Assembly (NCBI GenBank): GCA_048270425.1 | Contig: JBLWSY010000020.1 | Location: 1-64,000 of the forward strand | Origin: Oceanospirillum sp048270425 | Lineage (GTDB): Bacteria; Pseudomonadota; Gammaproteobacteria; Pseudomonadales; Halomonadaceae | Length of the DNA stretch: 64,000 nt | Reading direction: 5' to 3' | In this document: positions 34,702 through 43,923 of the stretch, in pieces | Position numbering within the stretch: position 1 is the first letter of the stretch | Layout: each line of letters begins with the position of its first letter | The notes under the pieces: model-generated | The model's database searches: none | Told to the model about the DNA's origin: nothing | The model's input: the letters and a program-made list of their open reading frames with translations, nothing else | Program-made: the position numbers and the translations under genes

Positions 34702-35747
34702 CAACTCAGCTCTTCGAACAAAGCCGCAGCTACAGCCAGCAGCAAAAACTGAAAGTCGCTCTTTGGCTGGGCGGGCTGGCTCTGGCCTGTATCGTCAGTC
34801 TGGCACTGGCGTTGCTGACCGGCAGTATCAAGGTCAGCGGTAACGAGCTCTGGCAGCTGGTTCAGTTTCAGCTTGGCCTCAGTGACCAACCCGCAAATAC
34901 GCTATCTGCAACCGTAGTTACTGAACTGCGTCTGCCGCGCGCCCTTTCCGCCCTTGTGGTTGGTGCGGAACTGGCCCTTGCCGGTTGCCTGATGCAGGTG
35001 CTTTTACGTAACCCGCTGGCAGATCCTTATGTACTGGGTGTTTCCGGTGGTGCGGCGGTGGGTGCACTTTTAAGCATCATGGCAGGGCTCGGCAGTTTCT
35101 GGGTTTCCGGCAGCGCTTTTGTGGGTGCGTTAACGAACCTGTTACTGGTGTTTGGTTTGTCTCACGCCAGTGGTGTCTGGTCGCCTTCCCGACTGCTGTT
35201 AACCGGTGTGGTTACCGCTGCCGGTTGGGGGGCTGTTATCAGCTTTATGCTCTCTATCGGCGAAGATAACCAACTGCGTGGCATGCTGTTCTGGCTGATG
35301 GGCGATCTGAGCCGCGCCAGCCTGCCCGGTTGGCACGGCCTGTTTCTGCTGATGAGCCTGGCGCTAAGTGCGCTTTTAGCCCGCCCACTGAATATGATGT
35401 TGCGGGGTGAGCTGCAGGCCAAAGCCCTTGGCGTTGCGGTTTACCCGCTGCAGATCGCCCTGTATCTGCTGGCCTCTGTGCTGACGGCATCAGCGGTAAC
35501 ACAGGCGGGCAGTGTGGGTTTTCTGGGGCTTGTGGTGCCCCATATTCTGCGTCTGAGTATCGGCTCTGATCACCGCCTGCTGTTACCGGCAACGGCACTG
35601 GCCGGTGCCTGCCTGCTGTTGCTGGCGGATACTCTCGCCCGCACCCTGATCGCCCCGCAACAACTACCGGTTGGTGTGATTACCGCCTTTATCGGTGTTC
35701 CGGTTTTCCTCTGGGTACTGCAGAAAAGTAACCGGAGTACCGTATGA
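34698..35747 (+). CDS. btuC: FecCD-type ABC permease (BtuC-like)
   Basis: 349-residue membrane protein with about ten helices; LRLPRALSALVVGAELALAG and RNPLADPYVLGVSGGAAVGA are FecCD/BtuC hallmarks, and GFLGLVVPHILRL is the cytoplasmic coupling region. GTG start overlapping the btuF stop; ATGA overlap with the ATPase gene. Cobalamin or a related corrinoid is the likely substrate, from its partner. Confidence 0.85.
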   Translation: MTTQLFEQSRSYSQQQKLKVALWLGGLALACIVSLALALLTGSIKVSGNELWQLVQFQLGLSDQPANTLSATVVTELRLPRALSALVVGAELALAGCLMQVLLRNPLADPYVLGVSGGAAVGALLSIMAGLGSFWVSGSAFVGALTNLLLVFGLSHASGVWSPSRLLLTGVVTAAGWGAVISFMLSIGEDNQLRGMLFWLMGDLSRASLPGWHGLFLLMSLALSALLARPLNMMLRGELQAKALGVAVYPLQIALYLLASVLTASAVTQAGSVGFLGLVVPHILRLSIGSDHRLLLPATALAGACLLLLADTLARTLIAPQQLPVGVITAFIGVPVFLWVLQKSNRSTV

Positions 35748-36544
35748 TTCAAAGTATCGAACCGAAAACCTTGTTAGCCTGCCAAGATCTGACCGTCAGC
35801 ATCGGCGGCAAAACCCTGTGTCAGAACTGGCAACTGGAACTCAGACCCGGAGAGATCTGGGGCATTCTGGGCGGCAACGGTGCCGGTAAAACCACCCTGC
35901 TGCATACACTGGCCGGATTGCGGGAAACAGATCAGGGCGAGGTTCTGTTGCGGGGCAAACCGCTGCAACAGCTGAAAAACCGTCAGCGCGCCCAACAACT
36001 GGGTTTTCTGCTGCAGGATGACAGCACCGCATTTCCGGCAACCGTGCTGGAAACCGCTCTGCAGGGACGACACCCGCACATGGGGCTGTTCAGCTGGGAA
36101 AGTGCAGAAGATGAGGCCATTGCCATGGCAGCGCTTGAGCAGGTCGGCCTGAGCGATTACTGCCAGCGCAATATCGACCAGCTCTCCGGCGGCGAACGCC
36201 AGCGCCTTAAGATCGCTACCCTGATGGTGCAGCAGCCCAAGGTCTGGCTGCTGGATGAACCCGCCAATCACCTGGACCTTCACCATCAGGTCAGCCTGCT
36301 GGAACAACTGATCGGCTCTGTTAAAGATCAGTCCGGCAGCCTGCTGATGAGCCTGCATGATCTGAATCTGGCTCAGCGTTTCTGTGACAAACTGATTCTT
36401 CTTTTCCCAACCGACGAAAACGGTAACGGGCCTGAGATGGGCGATAAAGGGGAACTGCTGACGGAAGAAAAACTCCAACGCCTCTATCAGCATCCGATCC
36501 GCCGATTGGAAACCGATGCCGGACCGGTTTTTATCCCGGCCTGA
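35744..36544 (+). CDS. btuD: ABC transporter ATP-binding protein (BtuD-like)
   Basis: 266 residues. Walker A GGNGAGKT (43-50), signature LSGGERQR, Walker B with LLDEPANHLD, and H-loop MSLHD. FecE/BtuD type. It completes a btuF-btuC-btuD uptake operon with overlapping genes. Confidence 0.85.
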   Translation: MIQSIEPKTLLACQDLTVSIGGKTLCQNWQLELRPGEIWGILGGNGAGKTTLLHTLAGLRETDQGEVLLRGKPLQQLKNRQRAQQLGFLLQDDSTAFPATVLETALQGRHPHMGLFSWESAEDEAIAMAALEQVGLSDYCQRNIDQLSGGERQRLKIATLMVQQPKVWLLDEPANHLDLHHQVSLLEQLIGSVKDQSGSLLMSLHDLNLAQRFCDKLILLFPTDENGNGPEMGDKGELLTEEKLQRLYQHPIRRLETDAGPVFIPA

Positions 36545-36578
36545 TCACCGTTTTAACGGTTAACCTGGACACCTTTTG

Positions 36579-37199
36579 ATGAAATCAAGCACCCCTCGCA
36601 GTCATTATCCGAACCCTCTGAACCTGACCAAAGCACTGTGCGTAACCCTTGTAGCTGCCTTTTCACTGGTTCTGCTGCTGGCAACCGGCAATGCACAGGC
36701 GGCCTGGTGGTCTCTGGGTGGCGATGATGACAGCGATCAGCAGCGGGGCTATCAGGCAGCGTTTCCGGTCAATGAAAACTACCGGTTTGAGTGCGGTGCC
36801 TGCCATATCGCCTATCCGCCCCAGGTTTTACCTAAGGCCAGCTGGCAAAACCTGTTTGCCAGTCTGAATGATCACTTTGGTGAAGCCGCAGCACCGGATC
36901 AGCATCAGGCAGAAATCCTCAGCTACCTGAAGAACTACGCCAGTGACAGCGACAATGCCGGTAAATTTAAAGACTTCACCAAGCGCTTACAGAACCCGGC
37001 TCCGGTGCGAATTACCGAGCTGAATTTCTGGCGGCTGAAGCACGATAAGGTGCTGAAAAAAGAAGCCCGTTTTATTACCAATAACCCCGATGTTGGCAGC
37101 GCCAGCCGCTGTAACGCCTGCCATGAGGATGCAGAGCAAGGCCTGTTCCAGAAACACACGGTGTTAATCCCTAATGTTGAGAAGCGGGAATACAAATAA
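36579..37199 (+). CDS. Diheme cytochrome c family protein
   Basis: 206 residues with an N-terminal signal anchor (cut after AQA) and two CxxCH heme sites, C72-C75-H76 (CGACH) and C178-C181-H182 (CNACH). The spacing and WxSLGGDDD start resemble the DHC family, small periplasmic diheme cytochromes that often pair with a cytochrome b. No such partner is adjacent; the gene follows btuD by 34 bp. Confidence 0.82.
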   Translation: MKSSTPRSHYPNPLNLTKALCVTLVAAFSLVLLLATGNAQAAWWSLGGDDDSDQQRGYQAAFPVNENYRFECGACHIAYPPQVLPKASWQNLFASLNDHFGEAAAPDQHQAEILSYLKNYASDSDNAGKFKDFTKRLQNPAPVRITELNFWRLKHDKVLKKEARFITNNPDVGSASRCNACHEDAEQGLFQKHTVLIPNVEKREYK

Positions 37200-37347
37200 G
37201 CCAGTCCTTTATAAAACAGGTGATAACCGACTGATTAATTACTGTCAGCGGCCTGCGTTGTAATCTGAGGCCTTAACCCCCACCTTGTTCAGCATTAAGA
37301 CAGCTTGAATGCTGACTGTTTGAACCTGACCGATTAGCGGAGAAATT

Positions 37348-37758
37348 ATGCGTTTACTACACACCATGCTGCGGGTGGGCGACCTGCAGAAGTCCATCGA
37401 TTTTTACACCAATGTGATGGGCATGAAGCTGCTGCGTCAGTCTGAAAATGAAGAGTACAAATACACCCTGGCGTTTCTGGGTTACGGCGATGAATCCGAC
37501 ACCACGGTGATTGAGCTGACCTACAACTGGGGCACTACCGAGTACGACATGGGTAGCGGCTTTGGTCATCTGGCTATTGAGGTGGACGATGTGTATAGCG
37601 CCTGCGATAAGATCCGCGCAGCCGGTGGCACCATCACCCGCGAACCGGGTCCGGTCAAAGGCGGCACTACGGAGATCGCTTTTGTCCGTGACCCCGACGG
37701 TTACGCCATTGAGCTGATCGCCAGTAAGTTTGCCGGAAAAGGTCTGGGTAAAGACTGA
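37348..37758 (+). CDS. gloA: Lactoylglutathione lyase (glyoxalase I)
   Basis: Converts the methylglyoxal-glutathione hemithioacetal to S-lactoylglutathione. 136 residues, the short E. coli type, with metal ligands H5, E56, H74 and E122 in their usual places, so nickel activation is expected. MRLLHTMLRVGDL is the family start. Confidence 0.95.
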   Translation: MRLLHTMLRVGDLQKSIDFYTNVMGMKLLRQSENEEYKYTLAFLGYGDESDTTVIELTYNWGTTEYDMGSGFGHLAIEVDDVYSACDKIRAAGGTITREPGPVKGGTTEIAFVRDPDGYAIELIASKFAGKGLGKD

Positions 37759-37824
37759 TCCGAGTAATTTGCAATGCGGGTACTACTGACAATACAGGTA
37801 ATACCAGCAATACAGGCTAGATTT

Positions 37825-37863
37825 AACGGCAGCGGGTGTCTCTGATTCCCGCTGCCGTTTTAG
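37825..37863 (+). terminator. Terminator after gloA
   Basis: 12-bp stem AACGGCAGCGGG (37825-37836) / CCCGCTGCCGTT (37848-37859) followed by TTTAGTTTT. Confidence 0.85.
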
Positions 37864-37925
37864 TTTTAGCTTCATTTACAGGTACAGGAATCGATCTGAA
37901 TTCCGACAATATTAAGGACTACGCC

Positions 37926-38627
37926 ATGACAAGGAAGCCGAGCACAGCAGCACTCCTGAGCCTGCTTTTACTCACCCTGCCAACACTGAGTCAGGCTGCA
38001 AATAAGAGTTCGACCTGCTTTGGCACCACCGCCAATGGCCGACTGGAAAACGGTGTTGAACTACCCGCCAACGGTCATAACTTTGAAAGCTACAGCAGGC
38101 TTGCCCGATTTGCCGGACGCACCTATGTACATTCGGAAGTGCATGCCATTTTGTTGGACGCCTACCGAGATTTAGAAAGCGAGCAGCCCGACAAGGTCTA
38201 CAAATATGCAGAAACAGGTTTTGAGGAAGGTGGTAAATTCTCTCCCCATAAAACCCATCGCAACGGCCTGTCAGTAGACTTTATGACGCCAATGCAGGAC
38301 TCAGAAGGGACTTCAGTTCATCTGCCGACACATCCATTCAATAAACTGGGTTACAACATAGAACTGGATTCCAAAGGCCGCTATGAAGATCTCAGTATCG
38401 ACTACGAGGCACTGGCCGCTCACATCGTGATGCTGGACAAATCCGCTAAAAAGAAAGGGCATAAAATCTGGCGGGTCATTTTCGATCCTAAGCTGCAGCC
38501 CCCTCTTTTTGATACCCAATATGGTGACTACCTGCGTGAAAATATCCTGTTTTCCAAAAAGCGCTCCTGGGTACGTCATGATGAACACTATCACGTCGAC
38601 TTTATCGTTCCCTGCAAAACACTATAG
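37926..38627 (+). CDS. Penicillin-insensitive murein endopeptidase-like protein (MepA family)
   Basis: 233 residues with a signal peptide (cut after SQA). The LAS-type zinc motifs are present: HKTHRNGLSVDF (H111, D118) and HDEHYHVDF (H221, H223). MepA cleaves D-Ala-mDAP cross-links in the periplasm. The overall length is about 40 residues below E. coli MepA (274), so it is a compact relative and the exact bond cut is inferred. AAGGA precedes ATG 37926; the upstream in-frame extension overlaps the gloA terminator. Confidence 0.8.
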   Translation: MTRKPSTAALLSLLLLTLPTLSQAANKSSTCFGTTANGRLENGVELPANGHNFESYSRLARFAGRTYVHSEVHAILLDAYRDLESEQPDKVYKYAETGFEEGGKFSPHKTHRNGLSVDFMTPMQDSEGTSVHLPTHPFNKLGYNIELDSKGRYEDLSIDYEALAAHIVMLDKSAKKKGHKIWRVIFDPKLQPPLFDTQYGDYLRENILFSKKRSWVRHDEHYHVDFIVPCKTL

Positions 38628-38868
38628 ATCAGGACACATCCCTCCAGCTGGAATTCAGATAACCAATATCACCAGACAGTAATCAATCTCTCCGGACTGA
38701 CCGTTCTGACGAATGCCAAGCAGGAAACCGATCCCTGCTTGAGCTATTTTCAAACAGGTGTTTAAATGCTTTCAGAATCAGTTTCGGAGCTCACTTAAGG
38801 AAGTGTACTCAAAGCAAGCCTCCTGAGATTCCGTCTGAAGCCCAAATAAATACAATACCGAGGGATTT

Positions 38869-39678
38869 ATGTCTGACACTACACGGATCGCCTTTGAGCG
38901 CTCAGGCCACACTGCCATCGTACGCTTTAACCGCCCGGCAAAAATGAATGCGCTGGACATGGCAACCTTTGCCGAGATTCTGAAAATCCAACAGGAGATC
39001 GCGGCAGACAACTCTGTTCGCGTTGTGGTTCTGACTGCTGCCGGCGATAACTTCTGCGCCGGGCTTGATGTTCAGGGTGTGATGACCGACCCAAAAGCCG
39101 TAGAAACCCTACTCAGCCGGCCAGAGGATTACCAACTGGCAGACGCCAAAGCCCTGGGCAACTATGTGCAACAGGTGGTGGTTGGCTGGCAACAGCTTAA
39201 AGTGCCCGTGATTGCAGCATTGAACGGATATGTCTTTGGTGGAGGCCTGCAGATCGCATTAGGTGCAGACTTCCGCATCGCACATCCGGAAAGTCAGCTG
39301 TCGGTCATGGAGATCCGCTGGGGTATTATCCCGGATATGGGCATATCCGTTGTCGCACCTTCTGTTATCGCCCGCGACCAACTGAAACTACTGGCGATGA
39401 CCGGCGATCGTATTTCAGGCGCACGTGCTCTGGAGCTGGGTCTGGTCACTCAGGTTGAAGCATCTCCGGAAGACGCCGCGTTAACCCTTGCTGAGACACT
39501 GAATGATAAAAATCCCCAGGCTGTCCAAAGCATCAAACAGCTTTTCAACAGCGAAAATCTGTCAGCGGCTGAACGTCTCGCATTGGAAGAAAAGCTGCAG
39601 CGCCAGATTCTGTTCAGTCCGAATCAGGTCGAGGCGGTTCAGGCACACCTGCAAAAGCGCAAGCCCCAGTTCGGCTGA
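38869..39678 (+). CDS. Crotonase/enoyl-CoA hydratase family protein
   Basis: 269 residues with the crotonase fold: oxyanion-hole regions CAGLDVQGV and GYVFGGGLQIALGADFRIA, and MEIRWGIIPDMG with one catalytic-type Glu. The specific acyl-CoA substrate cannot be told; family members hydrate, isomerise or cleave acyl-CoA. GAGGG precedes the ATG. Monocistronic by spacing. Confidence 0.85.
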   Translation: MSDTTRIAFERSGHTAIVRFNRPAKMNALDMATFAEILKIQQEIAADNSVRVVVLTAAGDNFCAGLDVQGVMTDPKAVETLLSRPEDYQLADAKALGNYVQQVVVGWQQLKVPVIAALNGYVFGGGLQIALGADFRIAHPESQLSVMEIRWGIIPDMGISVVAPSVIARDQLKLLAMTGDRISGARALELGLVTQVEASPEDAALTLAETLNDKNPQAVQSIKQLFNSENLSAAERLALEEKLQRQILFSPNQVEAVQAHLQKRKPQFG

Positions 39679-39710
39679 CAGACCACTGGCAGATCGGAAA
39701 CTTAAAGGAC

Positions 39711-40190
39711 TTAAGTCACTTCTTGCACCTGCGGGCTTTGCCGGAAGATAAAGCCCAGCAGGTGAAAACAGATCCAGACTAACGGATAAGTACTGATCAG
39801 GGTTGTCAGGATATCGGCAAAGGTATGGTAACCAAGCTGCATCATTAGAATGCCATATCCAATTCCGGAAACCAGCGCGACTATAAGTGCCATAAAGGCC
39901 TTGACGGATAACCGCACGGAACCTTTATCAGAGCTATCGCGCACTGGCAGCAAAGGCAGAATCAGCAACATCTGGTAGAAGGGCAGTAATACCGCTGTAT
40001 GTGTGCTGTAATCCAGTCCCCAGCTGTGCCAGAAACCAAACTTGAACTCCAGAGCACTAAAAGCAAAAACCAACGCAATATTTACCAGCAGCATTACGAA
40101 TGCAGGCTTCAGATAATGCCTCTGATATGCCACCCAGCAAACCAAAAGCGCCAGCAATGGCGTATAGAGATCAGCAATCAACGGCCACAT
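39711..40190 (-). CDS. Small membrane protein with PAP2-like motif remnants
   Basis: 159 residues with about five hydrophobic helices. STHTAVLLPFYQ and GYHTFADILTT resemble the C2 and C3 motifs (PSxHT and GxHxxxD) of PAP2 phosphatases, but the N-terminal KxxxxxxRP motif is not seen, so it is a reduced or non-catalytic relative. AAGGAGC precedes ATG 40190. Convergent with the crotonase gene. Confidence 0.6.
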   Translation of the reverse strand: MWPLIADLYTPLLALLVCWVAYQRHYLKPAFVMLLVNIALVFAFSALEFKFGFWHSWGLDYSTHTAVLLPFYQMLLILPLLPVRDSSDKGSVRLSVKAFMALIVALVSGIGYGILMMQLGYHTFADILTTLISTYPLVWICFHLLGFIFRQSPQVQEVT

Positions 40191-40425
40191 AGAAAGCTCC
40201 TTTTAGGGTTTATCTCCGCAAGAAGATATGCAGTGACATTTATCCAACAAAACACGTCTTGTAAAACTTTATCTACAAATCAATATGTTAGAACAGCTTT
40301 ACCCGCTTTACCTTTACCGTTAGTCTAGCCGCCTGTAAACCAGCCTGAAAGAAAGGGCTGCTCTTTAGCGACTAGGGCAGCGTGTATCTGATTTTGTTCC
40401 GACGGGGGAATCCGGAGTTCCTGAT

Positions 40426-40752
40426 ATGGATCCATTAAGCAAAAATATTACCGAGCGGGCTCGTCAGCTGACCCGCGACCTGCTGGAGCCTCATACAGCA
40501 GTTTTCAAGGGTGCTGCAGAGCTAACTGCAAGCGGCTCTCAGGCTTTGGGCATCGTCAATTCTGAACTGAATCGCCTGGCATTAAGCTGTCCGTCATCAG
40601 AGGAGAAAAAAGCGGTTATCGAAGGTTTTTCCCGCGCGCTCGCCCAACTGAAATGGAATGCGGAAGATGCAGCCTATCTGGTACGCAGCCTTGAAAAACA
40701 GCTTCTTCCTCGTGCGACATCTAAACAGCCAAATACTCCTTCCCAATCATAA
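40426..40752 (+). CDS. Conserved-looking hypothetical protein, 108 residues
   Basis: Mostly helical, soluble, no signal peptide; LTRDLLEPHTAVFKGAAELTAS and SRALAQLKWNAEDAAYLVRSLE suggest an amphipathic helical bundle. I do not recognise a family. GGAG at 8 bp before the ATG and a following terminator support it as a gene. Confidence 0.6.
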   Translation: MDPLSKNITERARQLTRDLLEPHTAVFKGAAELTASGSQALGIVNSELNRLALSCPSSEEKKAVIEGFSRALAQLKWNAEDAAYLVRSLEKQLLPRATSKQPNTPSQS

Positions 40753-40790
40753 CATTGGCCTCAGAACACTTTACAGACTGAGCCAAACAG

Positions 40791-40817
40791 AAAAGGCTCA
40801 GAGATCTGAGCCTTTTT
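40791..40817. terminator. Terminator between the 108-residue gene and sulP
   Basis: Stem AAAAGGCTCAG / CTGAGCCTTTT with loop AGAT and T-run, between convergent genes. Confidence 0.9.
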
Positions 40818-40875
40818 GCTTTTAAACCACTTATAATCACGCCTCTTAAATCCAGACCTTTCAAACCAAAGCATT

Positions 40876-42654
40876 TTAAAGATCACACAGATCGCGCATT
40901 GCCTCGTGGGTACTCAGGTAGACCTGACCCGGCGCCAGATGCTGCAGGAAATGGGTCTGTTTCAGCTGATCCATGACAGGCCCCTTCACATCAGCCAGAT
41001 GCAGGGTGATACCGGATTCCCGCAGGTTTTCGATCATCATCTCCAGAGTCTCCAGCGCGCTGGCATCAATAAAGCTGATACCGTTACAGATCAGCACCAA
41101 ATGCTGCAACTGAGGTTGCTCAGAGACAATCGCCATCACTTCATCTTCTATATAACGGGTATTGGCAAAATAAAGATTTTCGTCAATACGCAGCCCCAGA
41201 CAGCAGGGATTCGTTTTTACCTCAAAGCGTTTAACATTGCGGAAATGCTCACTGTCACCGACGCGGCCAACAACAGCAATATGGGGTTTACTGGTCCGTT
41301 GCAGCAGCAAGGCAACCGATAGCACCATCCCGGCCAACAGTCCCGCTTCGACCCCTGCAATCAACACAGTGCCGAACGTCACCGCCAATGTCAGCGCATC
41401 CGCACGGTTAAAGTTCCAGGTTCGCTTAATACCAGACAGGTCAATAAGCGGTAAAACCGCCATAATCACAATGACACCCAGCACAGCTTTTGGCAGGTAA
41501 TAAAACCATGGCGTGAAATAAAGCACCGTCAGTGCCAGACCTGAAGCCGTAATTACTGAAGCCACCGTGGTCTGAGCACCCGAGGCATCATTCACCATAG
41601 AGCGTCCAAAACCACCGGCCACCGGGTAGGCACCACCAAAAGCAGCGCCAATATTGGCAAATCCGAGAGCGATCAGCTCTTTGTCCGGCATAATGCGCTC
41701 ACGCCGCTTACTGGCGAGGGCCGTTCCCACAGAAACACTCTCAAGAAAACCCACTAAAGCGATCAGGAGTGCTGCAGGCAATAGCCCTATCCACCAGTCC
41801 ATTTCGAAAGGTAACAGAGAAACCGAAGGCAAACCGGCAGGAATTTCTCCGACGATTTTCACGCCATAAGAAGTATTAAGATCAAAGATGACCACCAGGC
41901 CTACTCCCGCCAGAATGGCAAACATAGGACCTGCCTTGGCCATAGATCCAGCCATCAGCGAAGAAGCGCCCAGCTTTTTCAACATCCCGGCCAGATGGAC
42001 TTTACTGAACCACATAATAAAGAAAGCCGTTACGCCCACCCCTAAAGTAGCAGGGTTAAAGCCCGGCAAATTTGTCGTCAGATTGTTCAGGGTTTCATAG
42101 AAGTGATGGCCACGGGGAAATTCCAACCCAAAAACATACTTCAACTGACTGAAGGCGATCATAAGGGCTGCAGCACTGGTAAAGCCGGTAATAACGGAGT
42201 GACTGAGGAAGTTCACCAGACTGCCTAAACGCAGAATAAACATCAGCAGAAGAACGCCCCCCACTAACAACGCCAACACCATCGCTGTAGTGATATAGAG
42301 ATCAGTACCGGGCTGGGCGTGCTGAGATACCGCTTCGCCAACCATCAGGGATGCAATCGCTACAGGTCCGACCGCAAGGCTTCGGCTACTGCCAAGCAAG
42401 GCATATATAAAAAGAGGGATAATACCGGCATAAAGCCCCATCTGAGGAGGCAGCCCTGCCAAAAAGGCATAGGCCATTCCTTGAGGCACCAACATGATCG
42501 CCACGATAATACCGGCCAAACCATCATTAACCAGCGTTTCTCGACGATACCTGGATAACCACCCAAGAATCGGAAAAATACGCTGCAGAAGCGTTGGCTT
42601 GGATTTAGCGACAGATGTTTGTTCTGGTGAAGATCTTTTTGCGGAAGATGCCAT
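40876..42654 (-). CDS. SulP-family anion transporter with STAS domain
   Basis: 592 residues: about 12-14 helices of the SulP fold (FLAGLPPQMGLYAGIIPLFIYALLG; ANIGAAFGGAYPVAGGFGRS) and a C-terminal STAS domain (from about 475; ICNGISFIDASALETLEMM with the usual serine/phosphorylation position). SulP members carry sulfate, bicarbonate or dicarboxylates. Divergent location from a persulfide-dioxygenase-like gene favours sulfate or sulfite here, as an inference. Confidence 0.87.
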   Translation of the reverse strand: MASSAKRSSPEQTSVAKSKPTLLQRIFPILGWLSRYRRETLVNDGLAGIIVAIMLVPQGMAYAFLAGLPPQMGLYAGIIPLFIYALLGSSRSLAVGPVAIASLMVGEAVSQHAQPGTDLYITTAMVLALLVGGVLLLMFILRLGSLVNFLSHSVITGFTSAAALMIAFSQLKYVFGLEFPRGHHFYETLNNLTTNLPGFNPATLGVGVTAFFIMWFSKVHLAGMLKKLGASSLMAGSMAKAGPMFAILAGVGLVVIFDLNTSYGVKIVGEIPAGLPSVSLLPFEMDWWIGLLPAALLIALVGFLESVSVGTALASKRRERIMPDKELIALGFANIGAAFGGAYPVAGGFGRSMVNDASGAQTTVASVITASGLALTVLYFTPWFYYLPKAVLGVIVIMAVLPLIDLSGIKRTWNFNRADALTLAVTFGTVLIAGVEAGLLAGMVLSVALLLQRTSKPHIAVVGRVGDSEHFRNVKRFEVKTNPCCLGLRIDENLYFANTRYIEDEVMAIVSEQPQLQHLVLICNGISFIDASALETLEMMIENLRESGITLHLADVKGPVMDQLKQTHFLQHLAPGQVYLSTHEAMRDLCDL

Positions 42655-42684
42655 AGATCGATGACCTTACCGTTAAAACTTTTT

Positions 42685-42723
42685 GGAATATTGTTATCAT
42701 AAATGATTATATGCTAATATTCC
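42685..42723. promoter_or_regulatory. Candidate operator between sulP and the persulfide-dioxygenase-like gene
   Basis: Outer inverted repeat GGAATATT (42685-42692) / AATATTCC (42716-42723) encloses a second dyad ATCAT-AA-ATGAT (42696-42707). AT-rich dyads of this kind are bound by ArsR-type sulfide sensors (BigR/SqrR/YgaV) that control such enzymes; the regulator is not encoded here. Confidence 0.5.
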
Positions 42724-42860
42724 ATCAAATCGAGCCATCAGCTTTAAGGCACCCGTCAATCGCATACAGTGCCACGAACAGGCTGAGAGAAGCAAAGAAC
42801 TTAAACGGTAACAGCTCACGGGCTTATCCGCATGTGCTGGCTGCTTAAAGGAGATACCAG

Positions 42861-43724
42861 ATGAACGCTCAAATTAAAGCTTTCTTCCATGAAGCAACCT
42901 CAACCTTTACCTATGTGGTGCACGATGGCCAAAACCCCCAGTGTGCAGTTATCGACCCGGTACTGGATTTTGACTACAAATCTGGCAATACCAGCACGGA
43001 ATCGGCTGATGAGGTTATTCTGTGGATCAAAGACCACCAGCTGACGCCGGAGTGGATCCTGGAAACCCATGCCCATGCCGACCATATCAGTGGCGCTAAA
43101 CACATTCAGGCGCAGCTTGGCGGTAAAATTGCTATCGGTGAGCACATCACTCTGGTTCAGGGTGTATTCAAAAAAGTATTTAACTATGGCGATGAGTTTG
43201 TTACTGACGGCCATCACTTTGATAATCTGATGGTAGCTGGCAGCGGGTTCAAAATTGGTGACCTGGATGCCAAAGTACTGCATACACCCGGTCATACACC
43301 GGCCTGTGTCACCTACGATATCGCCGGTAAGCTCTTCGTTGGTGACACTCTCTTTATGCCGGATGTGGGTACTGCCCGCTGCGACTTCCCTGGTGGTGAT
43401 GCAGAGACCCTGTATGATTCCATTCATACCCTACTAAGCTATCCGGAAGAGACCGAACTCTATATGTGTCACGACTACCCACCGGAAGGTCGCGACATTC
43501 GACATGTCTGTACTGTTGCAGAACAGAAAGAGAGCAATATTCATGTCGGCAAGGGTGCCAGCAAAGCTGACTTTGTTAAAATGCGCTCAACCCGCGACGC
43601 GACTCTGGAAATGCCCAACCTGATTCTACCCTCTATTCAGATCAATATCCGTGCAGGCGAGCTGCCGACTGCAGAAAACAACGGTGTATCCTATCTGAAA
43701 CTGCCGCTGAACCAGTTCAAGTAG
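42861..43724 (+). CDS. MBL-fold persulfide dioxygenase-like hydrolase (Blh type)
   Basis: 287 residues. Metallo-beta-lactamase motif THAHADH with H70, H72, D74 and H75, then LHTPGHTPACVTY and VGDTLFMPDVGTARCDFPGGDAE. This pattern is that of ETHE1/Blh-type persulfide dioxygenases, which oxidise glutathione persulfide to sulfite. AAAGGAG precedes the ATG. Divergent from a SulP transporter with a shared dyad, so the pair probably handles sulfide oxidation and sulfur-anion export or uptake. Confidence 0.85.
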   Translation: MNAQIKAFFHEATSTFTYVVHDGQNPQCAVIDPVLDFDYKSGNTSTESADEVILWIKDHQLTPEWILETHAHADHISGAKHIQAQLGGKIAIGEHITLVQGVFKKVFNYGDEFVTDGHHFDNLMVAGSGFKIGDLDAKVLHTPGHTPACVTYDIAGKLFVGDTLFMPDVGTARCDFPGGDAETLYDSIHTLLSYPEETELYMCHDYPPEGRDIRHVCTVAEQKESNIHVGKGASKADFVKMRSTRDATLEMPNLILPSIQINIRAGELPTAENNGVSYLKLPLNQFK

Positions 43725-43821
43725 TAAAAAGAACAGAAGAGAGAAAATGAATTGGCATACCCCGCCATAAGCCCTATTAACGCCAGCCAACAGCTCTGTT
43801 AGCTAAACCGAAATAAGGGCA

Positions 43822-43865
43822 CAAAAAAACCGCTGAGATTCAGAATCTCAGCGGTTTTATTTTTA
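43822..43865. terminator. Bidirectional terminator between the Blh-like gene and argG
   Basis: Stem AAACCGCTGAGAT / ATCTCAGCGGTTT with A-run before and TTTTATTTTT after, between convergent genes. Confidence 0.92.
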
Positions 43866-43923
43866 CTGTTTTGCGAGTCTGAAGTGCCGATGTTATATCA
43901 GCACTTCAGCAGACTAACAGTCA

